Below, piece by piece: positions 16,220 through 26,058 of a stretch of DNA of 64,000 nucleotides. The position numbers and the translations under genes were made by a program. The notes beneath the pieces are model-generated. The model ran no database searches and was not told where the DNA came from. It worked only from the letters and a program-made list of their open reading frames with translations. Within the stretch, counting starts at the first letter, position 1. Each line of letters starts with the position of its first letter. The DNA comes from Candidatus Gastranaerophilales bacterium (GTDB lineage Bacteria; Cyanobacteriota; Vampirovibrionia; Gastranaerophilales; Gastranaerophilaceae). The stretch lies in contig CALURK010000002.1 of the NCBI GenBank assembly GCA_944323165.1, positions 62,001-126,000 on the forward strand, written 5' to 3'.

Positions 16220-19162
16220 GTGATATTAAGTGTAAATTCGGCAGAAAAAGTAGTTCCTATAAATTATTCAATAAAGAAAACTAAATCCCAACAAAGCAAC
16301 AATTTACCTCAAAATTCAGATCAAAAAGATATTCAAGGCATCCCACGAGGGTATGTATCTTTTAGAAAAGCAGAGGAGAGTAAATTACATTTAACAGATG
16401 ATGCTCAAAGGCTTCTGGAGAGCGCAAAGCTTATCGCAAAAACTTATCATCATAAGGAGATTTTGCCTCAACATATTATCCAAGCAGAACTTGATATAAC
16501 GAGATTTAATATCGAAAACTTGGGTGATGAAACATTAGACAGTGGTTCTGTAGAATATGTATCTTCGCTTAACCACATGGCAAATGATTATTCTAAAACA
16601 AATTTGGTTGCAAGTGCAAAAAATAGGAAATTTTTAAATGCGGTATTAGATAATTTAGAAGAAGATAACAGGAAACTATTAGAGCAAACAGAAGTTGATG
16701 AAGAATATCAAGAAGAACCAAAGCTATCAAAACATATTGAGTCAAATCTTCAAAAGCTTGTAGGTCAGGTTCCTGCTATTAATGCTTATGTTTTACTGGC
16801 TACGGCAATTAATACGCTTACAAGTGAAGGAAACTTATATGCTTCTGATTTTTTAAAGAGTTTAGTGAGTTTTGCTGCATATAAAAATAGTGATGATATT
16901 AAAAAAAGTTATATGAAAGCTTATGATGCAAAAGCAATAGATGCCTGGAATAAACTTGCACTTGGCTCAAATATGATTATTACATATACAAATCCTAAAG
17001 AAGTTGATAGGATGACAGCAAGTATAATAAAGACTATGAATCAGCCAAAGTACGGTAATTTTAATAGTAAGAATACACTGCTTTACGCTATGTCTGAAAA
17101 TATAAATGATAAATTGCTGTTGCAAGAATTAGTTAATCTAAAAGATATTTATCCTGAAAAAAGAAAAATAATTATGGTCGATATGGGAAATTTAATTGCT
17201 AATTCTGTAAAAGGGAAGCATGATGAGTTAGAAATTTTCACAAATCTTTTCAGTATCATAGGTAACTCCGATGATAATTTGAAATTAATGTTGTTTCAGG
17301 ATAAAGAAAGTTATTATCAATTGAAAGGAGAACCATCATTTGCTCCTTTTTACAATAATATGGTAACGTATGCCATTCCTCAAATTCAAACGTATGAAGC
17401 AAGAGCTATGTTAAATAAAAAAATGCTTCAAAATGTAAAAACTCCTTTTACAAAAGAAGCAAAAGACAGGGCAATTTATCATGCATCTAATATAAATGGT
17501 ATATTCCCGGATAAAGCTGTAGATTTGATGAAAAGAATTTCTGAGTATTATGGTGAGTCAAGAAAGAAAATAACTTCAAAAGATGTAGATGAGTTTGCAC
17601 AAATTGGGTATGAGTTGTTTAGCAATAATGATAACAATAAATCCAGTATAATATATGATACAGGAAAGACTTTGGATACATTATACGGTAAAGAAACTAC
17701 TAAAAAGGACGTAGAAGCTATAATAAGGCAGATAAAAACCGGCATTATAGGAACTAGAGGTATAATAATTTCTTCAAAGGATAATGAGGCGGGTTCAGGC
17801 AGAAGATACACAGCAGAAACCATTGCTGGCGAAGCAAAAATTCCATTTGTAGCAATTGATGCTGCAGAGTTCGCGACTTCTGAAAGGGATACTGATGGGC
17901 TTATCGTTGACACCCCTAAGAAACAAATGAATCAGATCTTTGCTGAAGCAAAGAATGCTGCACGCCAAAACCAGTATAAGACTGCGATTGTATATGTTAA
18001 TAATTTTGAAGAATTAGCTTTCTCAAGTCCGTACTTACCTGGTTATAAGCAAGCTATGTCTCAATTGACAAAGGAAATGCAGAAAGCTGTACAAGAGGAT
18101 GTAAGTATATTGGTTATAGCATCTACTGACGAAGACTACGCACCGTTAATTCCTGTATATGTAAGAGGTTTTAACCAGTCTTTGTCTGTTGATTCTCCTG
18201 CTTTTAACAAACGTGCAAGAAAAGAAGTTTTGGTAAATAAGATAAATGAAGTTAGGTTGCCGTTGGCTTATAAAACAGCAGAAGAAAAAGATGCTATTAT
18301 GGATAGGTTGGTTAAGCTGACTGAATACATGTCTTTTGTTGAAATAAAATCTTTGATAGATAAGACAATTCAAATTATGTATGAAAGAAATAAACAAAAA
18401 GCATCAATTGGTGATTTTATAGAAGCGTATTTGCAACTTGTAACAGGAAGAACTTCGCGTCCGGAGATGCCGGAATTTAATAAACGCGCAACAACTTCTC
18501 ATGAGTGCGGACATGCAACTAATTTGGAAGTGATGAATGATATTTTGAAAAGAAAGGGGAAGCCTTGGCATCAATTTAGGAATGTCAATTTTATAACTCT
18601 GGATCCGAGAGGAGGTTTCTTAGGTGCTGTATTTGAGGATAGAGCTGATAATACGGACTATCCTTTTGAAGCGATGTTTACTGGTCTAGTTTGTTCTTAT
18701 GGCGGGTATTCTTGTGAAAAACTTTTCTTTGGTATGGATGGTTCAAGCGGAATCTCTCAGGATTTAGCTCAAGCCACTTCAGCTGCAAAAAGAGGGATTG
18801 AATATTTCGGCTTTGGGTTTAATACAGGAAAAGTTTCTAATGCGGCTAAAATTCAATCATCTACTTTTTCTGAAAAAGTTTATAAGGATATGGATGTAAT
18901 TCTTACAAATGCTAAAGTTGCATCTGACTTAATTACTGAAACCTATAAAAAGTTTAATGAGTGGTTTACGCAGAAGTATTCTAAGCTTATTGGAACAGAT
19001 GATTGTATGGTCGACGGTGAAGTATTTAGAAAACTCCTTTCTAATTGGAAGAAATCGTTGACTATTGATAAAAAAGAAGAAGTTAATATTATGGAAGATA
19101 TGATTATGGATATCATAGATTGTTCTAAAAAAGGTATAAAATACGGACATTTAAAAAAATAA
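16220..19162 (+). CDS. FtsH-like membrane-free protease with degenerate AAA+ domain and Clp-N-like N-terminus
   Basis: The 980-residue protein starts at GTG with an AAGGAG site. Residues 50-90 look like a Clp N-domain repeat (LTDDAQRLLESAKLIAKTY, ILPQHIIQAEL). Residues 510-660 align with the FtsH AAA+ module, but the P-loop reads SKDNEAGSGRRY (about 519-530) without the GKT lysine and the Walker B acidic pair is replaced (YVNNFEEL). Residues 745-960 match the M41 protease: zinc ligands H761 and H765 with catalytic E762 in TTSHECGHAT, and the third ligand Asp in GISQDLAQAT. No membrane helix is visible, unlike FtsH. It is probably an ATP-independent or partner-dependent zinc protease. It is transcribed alone and ends at a strong terminator. 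Confidence 0.75.
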   Translation: MILSVNSAEKVVPINYSIKKTKSQQSNNLPQNSDQKDIQGIPRGYVSFRKAEESKLHLTDDAQRLLESAKLIAKTYHHKEILPQHIIQAELDITRFNIENLGDETLDSGSVEYVSSLNHMANDYSKTNLVASAKNRKFLNAVLDNLEEDNRKLLEQTEVDEEYQEEPKLSKHIESNLQKLVGQVPAINAYVLLATAINTLTSEGNLYASDFLKSLVSFAAYKNSDDIKKSYMKAYDAKAIDAWNKLALGSNMIITYTNPKEVDRMTASIIKTMNQPKYGNFNSKNTLLYAMSENINDKLLLQELVNLKDIYPEKRKIIMVDMGNLIANSVKGKHDELEIFTNLFSIIGNSDDNLKLMLFQDKESYYQLKGEPSFAPFYNNMVTYAIPQIQTYEARAMLNKKMLQNVKTPFTKEAKDRAIYHASNINGIFPDKAVDLMKRISEYYGESRKKITSKDVDEFAQIGYELFSNNDNNKSSIIYDTGKTLDTLYGKETTKKDVEAIIRQIKTGIIGTRGIIISSKDNEAGSGRRYTAETIAGEAKIPFVAIDAAEFATSERDTDGLIVDTPKKQMNQIFAEAKNAARQNQYKTAIVYVNNFEELAFSSPYLPGYKQAMSQLTKEMQKAVQEDVSILVIASTDEDYAPLIPVYVRGFNQSLSVDSPAFNKRARKEVLVNKINEVRLPLAYKTAEEKDAIMDRLVKLTEYMSFVEIKSLIDKTIQIMYERNKQKASIGDFIEAYLQLVTGRTSRPEMPEFNKRATTSHECGHATNLEVMNDILKRKGKPWHQFRNVNFITLDPRGGFLGAVFEDRADNTDYPFEAMFTGLVCSYGGYSCEKLFFGMDGSSGISQDLAQATSAAKRGIEYFGFGFNTGKVSNAAKIQSSTFSEKVYKDMDVILTNAKVASDLITETYKKFNEWFTQKYSKLIGTDDCMVDGEVFRKLLSNWKKSLTIDKKEEVNIMEDMIMDIIDCSKKGIKYGHLKK

Positions 19163-19184
19163 TATAAAACTCAAGAGATAATAA

Positions 19185-19216
19185 AAAAGCGGTAAGTGTA
19201 TTCACTTACCGCTTTT
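19185..19216. terminator. Strong bidirectional terminator
   Basis: A perfect 14-base stem AAAAGCGGTAAGTG (19185-19198) with CACTTACCGCTTTT (19203-19216) around the loop TATT serves the convergent FtsH-like and parvulin genes. Confidence 0.92.
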
Positions 19217-19235
19217 ACAAATCCTTTTTACAAAT

Positions 19236-20342
19236 TTATTTTTTTACTTCTTTTGGAGTTTCAGCTTTGACAGGTTTTGGAGCTTTTTTAGGATTAAACG
19301 AGTCATTTAAGTACTCAATTTTTGCATTTTTCATCAGACCCGCTGTCAAATTCTTAAGTATTTCGATTTGTTTTTGTGTTTCTAAGTAGAACTTAATTTC
19401 ATCTTTTACCTTAACAAAAGGAGTTGAGCCTGCTGCCATTCTGTCTGTAACTTTGATAATATGGAAACCATAAGGTGATTTTACTAATGTTTCACTTATC
19501 GTGTTAGGTTTCATTGAAAATGCTGCATTTGCAAATTCAGGAACCATTGCTTCTTTAGGGAAGAAACCTAACTCTCCGCCTCTTTCTCCGCTAGCTTTAT
19601 CGTCTGACTTCTTCTGAGCAATTTGTTCAAAATTATCAGGATTTTGTTTTACTTCTTTTAATATAGCTTCAGCTTTTGCTTGTTGAGCTGCAACTTGTTC
19701 TTCTACTTTCTTATTTAATTCTGCTGGATCTATATTTGGATTTTTTGATTTAATTTGTTGAATTATATCCAATACATTTGCAGAAATTAGTATATGAGAT
19801 GCTCTTACCTGTTCGCCGTGAGTGAATTCGCTCTTATGTGTGTTGTAATATTTTTCAGCATCAGCATCTGTTATATCTATTTTTTGAATAGAATTTACAA
19901 GTTTTTTGATTTTTATTTGTGTTTTTAAATCATCTGTAAATTGAGAATTAGATACACCTCTTTGTTTAAGTAGTTGATTTAATTGTTCTTTTGAACCTAC
20001 TCTGTCTATTATAGTTTTTAATTCATTTTGAACATCTTCATCTGTTGCTGTAATTTTACGTTTAGCAATTTCTTGGTCAAGTAAAGATTTTATTATTAAT
20101 TCATTAACAATTTTATCCTTGAATATTCCATACATAGGGTTTTCATCTGATTTTACAAAATTCTTTGAGCCGCCAAATGATTTAAGAAATGATTTATCAA
20201 CACTCCTGTCAAAGGCTTGATCAAATTCTGCTTGGGTAATTACTGTACCATTTACTTTAACTATTCCTTCTGATTTCGGAAACAGAGTACACCCAGATAG
20301 TAGCACTGTTGATAATGCAATGCATGTGATTAATTTTTTCAT
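19236..20342 (-). CDS. Parvulin-type peptidyl-prolyl isomerase lipoprotein (PrsA/SurA-like foldase)
   Basis: The 368-residue protein helps fold exported proteins outside the inner membrane. It has a lipoprotein signal with lipobox LSGC (Cys18), a SurA-like helical N-terminal region (residues 25-170, including GTVITQAEFDQAF) and a parvulin domain about 178-305 (RASHILI, GGELGFFPKEAMVPEF, SPYGFHIIKVTDR). A long helical insert (residues 195-235) splits the parvulin start. The C-terminal tail is proline- and lysine-rich (KKAPKPVKAETPKEVKK). It follows mfd by 23 bases and likely ends the murA-mfd transcript. PrsA and SurA roles cannot be told apart from sequence. Confidence 0.9.
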   Translation of the reverse strand: MKKLITCIALSTVLLSGCTLFPKSEGIVKVNGTVITQAEFDQAFDRSVDKSFLKSFGGSKNFVKSDENPMYGIFKDKIVNELIIKSLLDQEIAKRKITATDEDVQNELKTIIDRVGSKEQLNQLLKQRGVSNSQFTDDLKTQIKIKKLVNSIQKIDITDADAEKYYNTHKSEFTHGEQVRASHILISANVLDIIQQIKSKNPNIDPAELNKKVEEQVAAQQAKAEAILKEVKQNPDNFEQIAQKKSDDKASGERGGELGFFPKEAMVPEFANAAFSMKPNTISETLVKSPYGFHIIKVTDRMAAGSTPFVKVKDEIKFYLETQKQIEILKNLTAGLMKNAKIEYLNDSFNPKKAPKPVKAETPKEVKK

Positions 20343-20365
20343 TTAATACTCCTTATATAAACTCT

Positions 20366-23300
20366 CTACTTGTATTTACTTATGGTTTCTTTTATATAAT
20401 AAAACAAACCTGTTAAAATGTTAAATATTTCTTCAAAAGTTAGGTTTTGATAATTTATTAATAAGATAGATTTGCCGTCTTGACAGGTTTTTGGCGCTAC
20501 GGTGAATTTAACTCTTCTTAATATATTTTTATCTAAACCGTTCTTGATTATGTTCCATTCATAAGGTGTGAACGGTGAATACACTCTTATATCGTTGCCG
20601 GCTTCTCGAATTATTGTAACTCCGCATTCTGTTGCGGCTAATCTTATTTGTATTAATTTTATTAAATTTTCAACCTCGTCTGGAATTCTTGAGAAGCGGT
20701 CTTTCCATTCGGATACAATGTAGTTCAATTCTGTTTCATTTTTTACATCAGAAAGTCGTTTATATTCAATCATTTTCTGTTCAGTCGAACCAACCCACTC
20801 ATCAGGAATAAATGCTGTAATATTTATATCTACAATTGTAGGTTTATTTGCTTTAACAGTTTCACCCTTAAGTTCATTTACTGTTTCTTCAAGTAATTGG
20901 CAGTAGGTATCAAAACCTACGTTAATCATGTGTCCGTGTTGTTTTGTGCCTAAAATATTTCCGACGCCTCTTATTTCAACATCTCGCATTGCAATTCTAT
21001 AACCGCTTCCGAGTGTTGTAAACTCTTTTATTGCTTTCAATCGTTCTGTTGCTTCTTCCGATAACTCTTTATTCTTTTTGTAGAAGCAATAACAGTAAGC
21101 TTGTTTTTCACTCCTTCCCACACGTCCTCTTAGCTGATATAGTTGTGCAAGACCGAGTTTATCTGCCTCATGGATAATCATTGTGTTTGCGTTTGGAATA
21201 TCAAGCCCGTTTTCAATAATGGTTGTACATAGAAGTATATCTGATTCGTGATTATCAAAACCTATAATCACGTCTTCTAGTTGTTTTTCGCTTAATTGCC
21301 CGTGGCCGATTGCAATTCTTGCTTGCGGTACCAATTTCTGAAGCTCCAGCTTGAATTCTTCAATTGTTTCAACTCTGTTGTATAGATAAAAGACTTGTCC
21401 GTCCCGGTCTAATTCGTTTACTATAGCATTTTTAACCGTCTGCTCGTTGTATTCTCCGACATAAGTTTTTATAGGAAGCCTGTTCTGAGGAGGGGTGTTA
21501 ATTACAGAAATGTCTTTTATTCCGGAAAGTGACATATATAAAGTTCGAGGAATAGGAGTTGCTGACATTGATATGATGTCAATATTCTCTCTGAATTCTT
21601 TTAATTTTTCCTTATGCCTTACTCCGAAACGGTGTTCTTCATCAATAACCAACAGTCCTAAATCTTTAAATTGAACGTTGTCTTGTAAAAGGCTATGTGT
21701 CGCTATTACAACATCGCATTTCCCTGTCGCAATATTTTTTAAAGTTTCTTTTCTCTCTTTTAAGCTCCTGAATCTGCAAAGTAGCTCTACATCGATGCCA
21801 AAGGGTTTAAATCTTTCTGATACTGTTTGAAAATGCTGAAGAGCAAGTACTGTTGTAGGTACAATTACCGCAACTTGCTTAAGTGATGTTACAGCCTTAA
21901 ACATAGCACGCATTGCAACTTCCGTTTTACCAAATCCAACATCTCCGCAAACGAGCCTGTCCATAGGATTTGGACTCTCCATATCGGATTTAATTTGATT
22001 TATGGCTTTTAATTGGTCTGGAGTTTCTATATATTCAAAAGTATCTTCCATCTCCAATTGTAAAGGCGAATCAGGTGCAAATTGGATACCTGTTTGCATT
22101 TTTCTTCTGGCGTACAGTCTTAATAAATCATAAGCTATTGTTTCAACTTCCTTTTTGACTCGTGTTTTTGTATTTTCCCAATCACTTCCTCCCATTCTGG
22201 AAAGCTTTGGTTTTATTTGACCTGAGCCTCTGTATCTGCATAGCATGTTTATTTGCTCTGCCGGTATATGTAATTTATCCTTATTCGCGTATTCTATCGT
22301 TAAATAATCTTTTAATTGACCGTCAAATTCTTGCTTTGTAAGTCCTTTATAAATTCCGACTCCATGAATAGAATGTACTACATATTCGCCTTCTTGAATA
22401 TCATTTATACTTTCTATGTACTCGGCTTTCTCTTTGTAATGGCGCTTTCTGTTGGTTGGAATCTCTTTTTGGCGCTTATTAAAAAGTTCTCTGTCTGTTA
22501 GTAAGAGAATTTTCCCATCTCTTATTTCTGTTCCTTGTGAAGTTATATTTCTTATGTATTTTAAGTCAAAAAGACCATACTCAGAGAGAACTTCTTTTAC
22601 TCTTTCTTGAAAATCCGTTGCAATAGTTATTTGATAACCTTTGTGTTCTTGGATAAATTTGGCAACTTCGTCCATATTGGCATCAAAGATTTGAACATTT
22701 CTTGCATCTATGTCAATAACTTCATTATTTTCGTCAGATAGAAAATTGTTTAAGTAGATTTTTTGAAAACTTGCCAATTGATTTGTTATTTCTGTATAAG
22801 TAAAATGATTTATCTCTTTAAGCGGATATATCATTTGTGTTTTTAAAGCTTCATTATAATTGTTTATAAAACTGTCATCAATTTGCTGGAATTTAGCACT
22901 TACCTCTGCGTACTCGTCTACGACGATTACATAATCGTCAAAATAATCAAATATACTTACAAGATTTTCGTTAAAATATGACTGATATACGTTTATTCCT
23001 TCAAAAAATCCTTCATTGTTGAGTTTTTCATTCAGTTCTTTGGGAAAATCGTTTGGAATATTTTGAGGAAGTATGAATTTGTATAAAGGTTTAATGTTAA
23101 TTTGCTTTATTTTTTCTATGGATTTTTGAGTTTCATTATTGAAAAATCTTATATCAACAATTTCGTCGCCCCAAAATTCAATTCTTACTGGATTTTCTTC
23201 CAGAGTGTAAACATCCGTAATATCACCTCTGATGCTGAATTCTCCAATATCAGAAACCATTGTAGAGCGTTTGTAGCCTAAATTGATTAATTTTTGGAGC

Positions 23301-23725
23301 AAATCTTGTTGAGAGATACTATTTCCGATTTTGAGCGTAAAAGAATTTGCTTCAAAAAAATCTTTTGTCGGAAATTTCTCTAACAGAACTTTTGTTGGAG
23401 CAATTACTATCTCTGGTCTGTCCAGAAGAGTTTTTATTTGTTTTTCATAATCATAAAGACTCCCTGCAACAGATTCGTATGGGGAGATGTTTTGATAAGG
23501 TAATGTTACACTCTCAAGCTCAAATAATCGCTCCAAATCTGCAGAATACTTAAGCGCAGATTGTTCGGTTGAGGTAATAAATAAGACTTTTCTTCCTGAA
23601 AGTTCATAAATATACTTTAAGAGCAGTAAACGACTAAATGCCGTTAAACCTGTTAAAGTAAAGCTTTTACCTTTTTTTACATTTCTTACTAAATGGTCAA
23701 AAAATGTTGCAAATTCTAATTTCAT
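20366..23725 (-). CDS. mfd: Transcription-repair coupling factor
   Basis: Mfd removes RNA polymerase stalled at DNA damage and recruits UvrA. At 1119 residues it is full length. A UvrB-like N-terminal part (to about residue 350) is followed by the CarD-like RNA-polymerase-binding domain (GEYVVHSIHGVGIYKGL, near 450-510), then the RecG-like translocase with Walker A GDVGFGKTE and Walker B VIDEEHRFG, helicase motif SATPIPRT and QLRGRVGRS. The C-terminal TRCF domain ends the protein. Its ATG overlaps the TAA of the preceding small gene (TAATG), so translation is coupled to it. Confidence 0.97.
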   Translation of the reverse strand: MKLEFATFFDHLVRNVKKGKSFTLTGLTAFSRLLLLKYIYELSGRKVLFITSTEQSALKYSADLERLFELESVTLPYQNISPYESVAGSLYDYEKQIKTLLDRPEIVIAPTKVLLEKFPTKDFFEANSFTLKIGNSISQQDLLQKLINLGYKRSTMVSDIGEFSIRGDITDVYTLEENPVRIEFWGDEIVDIRFFNNETQKSIEKIKQINIKPLYKFILPQNIPNDFPKELNEKLNNEGFFEGINVYQSYFNENLVSIFDYFDDYVIVVDEYAEVSAKFQQIDDSFINNYNEALKTQMIYPLKEINHFTYTEITNQLASFQKIYLNNFLSDENNEVIDIDARNVQIFDANMDEVAKFIQEHKGYQITIATDFQERVKEVLSEYGLFDLKYIRNITSQGTEIRDGKILLLTDRELFNKRQKEIPTNRKRHYKEKAEYIESINDIQEGEYVVHSIHGVGIYKGLTKQEFDGQLKDYLTIEYANKDKLHIPAEQINMLCRYRGSGQIKPKLSRMGGSDWENTKTRVKKEVETIAYDLLRLYARRKMQTGIQFAPDSPLQLEMEDTFEYIETPDQLKAINQIKSDMESPNPMDRLVCGDVGFGKTEVAMRAMFKAVTSLKQVAVIVPTTVLALQHFQTVSERFKPFGIDVELLCRFRSLKERKETLKNIATGKCDVVIATHSLLQDNVQFKDLGLLVIDEEHRFGVRHKEKLKEFRENIDIISMSATPIPRTLYMSLSGIKDISVINTPPQNRLPIKTYVGEYNEQTVKNAIVNELDRDGQVFYLYNRVETIEEFKLELQKLVPQARIAIGHGQLSEKQLEDVIIGFDNHESDILLCTTIIENGLDIPNANTMIIHEADKLGLAQLYQLRGRVGRSEKQAYCYCFYKKNKELSEEATERLKAIKEFTTLGSGYRIAMRDVEIRGVGNILGTKQHGHMINVGFDTYCQLLEETVNELKGETVKANKPTIVDINITAFIPDEWVGSTEQKMIEYKRLSDVKNETELNYIVSEWKDRFSRIPDEVENLIKLIQIRLAATECGVTIIREAGNDIRVYSPFTPYEWNIIKNGLDKNILRRVKFTVAPKTCQDGKSILLINYQNLTFEEIFNILTGLFYYIKETISKYK

Positions 23726-24057
23726 TAGCTATGATTAGGGCTTTCGTACTCAATACCCATTTCCTTTAAAGCTGCAATAAATCTTTCTGCACAAGCATGT
23801 TGAACCTCCGGCGGAACAACTCTCAATAATTCTACAGTTTTAGATATAATGGGATCTTTATCGTACCAGCGAGAACCGTTAACAGGTTTTACTAAATCAT
23901 AAAACCTATCTAAAGCTTCCTTTGAAACTTTTTGTTCTAATTTATCAAGAAAAACTACAGCATGTTCTTTTAACTCATCCTGATAGTTTTTTAAAAGCTC
24001 AATAACTTCCAAGAGTTTTGGATCATGGTCGTACCATCTCTTATAAGCGGGACTCAT
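23725..24057 (-). CDS. Small protein with two RWYDxDP repeats (copy A)
   Basis: I do not recognise this 110-residue protein as a named family. It contains two tandem units starting RWYDHDPKLLEVIELL (residue 7) and RWYDKDPIISKTVELL (about residue 63). Each is followed by about 30 helical residues (E-rich, hydrophobic every third or fourth position) and so forms a roughly 37-56 residue helical repeat. A second protein with the same two-repeat plan lies at 49752. It overlaps murA by 17 bases and mfd by one base, so it is made with cell-wall and repair proteins. The role is unknown; conserved W, Y and D suggest a protein-binding helical module. Confidence 0.8.
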   Translation of the reverse strand: MSPAYKRWYDHDPKLLEVIELLKNYQDELKEHAVVFLDKLEQKVSKEALDRFYDLVKPVNGSRWYDKDPIISKTVELLRVVPPEVQHACAERFIAALKEMGIEYESPNHS

Positions 24058-25357
24058 TTAATACCCCCTTTATTTGATTGTCAGTTTCATCATTATATCT
24101 ATAAATTTTTCCACCTAAGTTCTGAAGCTTGTATTCAAACTCTTCATATCCTCTGTCAATATGGTGTAATTTTTCGACAGTCGTTTCTCCTGTAGCCATT
24201 AAACCTGCAATAACAAGAGCTGCACCTGCTCTCAAATCACTTGCTGCAACAGTTGCCCCCGTAAGATTTTTAACACCTTTTACGATAGCATGGTTTCTAT
24301 CCTGATGAATATCTGCCCCCATTCTTCTTAAATCAGGTACTTGCATAAAACGATTTTCATACAAACTTTCAGTAATAATACCGACTCCATTTGCTGTGGT
24401 TAAAAGCGTCATGGCTATTGCCTGCAAGTCAGTAGGAAAACCAGGATATGGCTGAGTTACAAAATTTATAGAATTTAAACGGCTTTTGCAACTTACCTCA
24501 ATAGTAGTAGGTTCCATCAATTTTATGCTCGCACCCATTTTTATTAATTTATCATTGAAGAAAGTCAAATGTGCAGGGAAAACATTTCTAATAATAGCTT
24601 TGCCCTTAGTGGCAACAACAGCTGCCATAAAAGTTCCGGCTTCAATTCTGTCAGGAATTGTGGTGTACTCTGCGGAATGTAAATTTTCCTGTTTGACTCC
24701 GTTTATAATGATTTCAGAAGTTCCTGCTCCTGTAATATCAGCCCCTATTGTATTCAAGAAATTAGCTAAATCAATTATTTCAGGTTCTTGTGCAGCATTT
24801 TGAATTCTTGTAGAACCTTCCGCAAGAATTGCTGCCAACATCAAGTTCTCTGTAGCACCGACAGACGGTATATCAAGATAAATATCTGTTCCAACTAATT
24901 TTGTAGCTTTTGCATGAACATAACCATTTTCTATCTTGATTTTAGCACCGAGAGCTTCCAAACCTTTTATATGAAAATCAACTCTTCTTTCACCAATAGC
25001 ACATCCACCCGGAAGAGCCACAATAGCTTCTTTGCACCTTGACATTAAAGCTCCCAGTATAATAAAGGATGCTCTCATTTTGCTTACAAGTTCATATTTA
25101 GCTGTTATTGAAGTTATATCAGTTGCGTCTACTTCAACAGATTTTTCTTTTTTATCATAAACATACTTTGCACCTAAATCAGACAGGACGTTTAACATTA
25201 TATCTACATCCGTAAGGTGAGGTACGTTATATATTTTGGTTTTACCTTTCACAAGAATTGTAGCAGCAAGATGTTTTAATACGGCGTTCTTTGCCCCGCC
25301 TATGGAAACTTCTCCTTTTAGAGTCTCTCCACCTATTATTTTGAACTTCTCTGCCAA
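24041..25357 (-). CDS. murA: UDP-N-acetylglucosamine 1-carboxyvinyltransferase
   Basis: MurA transfers enolpyruvate from PEP to UDP-GlcNAc, the first committed step of peptidoglycan synthesis. The fosfomycin-target cysteine is C119 in LPGGCAIGERRVD, unlike the fosfomycin-resistant Asp variants. SIGGAKNAVLK starts the fold (about residue 19) and DLRAGAALVIAGL is near 380. At 438 residues it is full length. The start is TTG, supported by GGAGG four bases upstream. It leads the murA / RWYD protein / mfd / foldase unit on the minus strand. It is a clear orthologue of MurA and not of EPSP synthase. Confidence 0.96.
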   Translation of the reverse strand: MAEKFKIIGGETLKGEVSIGGAKNAVLKHLAATILVKGKTKIYNVPHLTDVDIMLNVLSDLGAKYVYDKKEKSVEVDATDITSITAKYELVSKMRASFIILGALMSRCKEAIVALPGGCAIGERRVDFHIKGLEALGAKIKIENGYVHAKATKLVGTDIYLDIPSVGATENLMLAAILAEGSTRIQNAAQEPEIIDLANFLNTIGADITGAGTSEIIINGVKQENLHSAEYTTIPDRIEAGTFMAAVVATKGKAIIRNVFPAHLTFFNDKLIKMGASIKLMEPTTIEVSCKSRLNSINFVTQPYPGFPTDLQAIAMTLLTTANGVGIITESLYENRFMQVPDLRRMGADIHQDRNHAIVKGVKNLTGATVAASDLRAGAALVIAGLMATGETTVEKLHHIDRGYEEFEYKLQNLGGKIYRYNDETDNQIKGVLNESRL

Positions 25358-25427
25358 AATTCCTCCAATCTATATATAATAATACAATTATTAAGATTGA
25401 ATGTAAAGTAGTATTATAAAATAAATA

Positions 25428-25452
25428 AAAACCCACATTTTATGTGGGTTTT
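25428..25452. terminator. Hairpin after rubrerythrin
   Basis: AAAACCCACAT (25428-25438) pairs with ATGTGGGTTTT (25442-25452) over a 3-base loop. It lies downstream of the minus-strand rubrerythrin gene, whose transcript would end in T-rich sequence. Confidence 0.88.
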
Positions 25453-25457
25453 ACTGA

Positions 25458-25997
25458 TTAATAATTCTTAGCTTTCACCATAAAGAAACTTTGCGGATGT
25501 TTACAAACCGGGCAGGTTTCTATTGCTTTATCACCAGTGTAAGAGAAACCGCAGTTTGCGCATTCCCAGATGACCGGTTCAGACTTTTTAAACACTTCAT
25601 TATTTTTTATATTTTCAAGAAGTTTTCTATATCTTTCTTCGTGCTCTTTTTCTATTTTTGCTACATTTTCAAAAAGAAGTGCTATATCGTTAAACCCTTC
25701 TTCTCTTGCTTCTTTTGCAAATTTTGCGTACATGTCTGTCCATTCATAATTTTCGCCGGATGCAGCATCTTCAAGATTTTCAATAGTTGAAGGTACTGAG
25801 CCTCCGTGCAATAGTTTAAACCAAATTTTTGCGTGTTCTTTTTCGTTGTTTGCTGTTTCTTCAAAAATTTTAGCAATTTGTACATAACCGTCTTTTTTAG
25901 CTTGTGAAGCGTAGTAAGTATACTTATTTCTCGCTTGTGACTCTCCAGAAAAAGCTTCTTTTAAATTCGCTTCGGTTTTACTTCCTCTTAATTCCAT
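25458..25997 (-). CDS. Rubrerythrin
   Basis: Rubrerythrin reduces hydrogen peroxide with a non-haem di-iron site and is a marker of anaerobes. The ferritin-like four-helix part (residues 1-130) has the ExxH-type ligand helices [10 protein letters not shown] (about 51-60) and IEKEHEERY (about 115-123). The rubredoxin domain has C146, C149, C162 and C165 (ECANCGF ... CPVCKHP). Electrons would come from rubredoxin or ferredoxin. It is a single gene, divergent from rarA, with a terminator on its 3' side. Confidence 0.96.
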   Translation of the reverse strand: MELRGSKTEANLKEAFSGESQARNKYTYYASQAKKDGYVQIAKIFEETANNEKEHAKIWFKLLHGGSVPSTIENLEDAASGENYEWTDMYAKFAKEAREEGFNDIALLFENVAKIEKEHEERYRKLLENIKNNEVFKKSEPVIWECANCGFSYTGDKAIETCPVCKHPQSFFMVKAKNY

Positions 25998-26058
25998 ATA
26001 AATCTCCTTTCTATTTAGAGTAGTATTATAACATAATAATTTGTGCTAACATAGAGTT

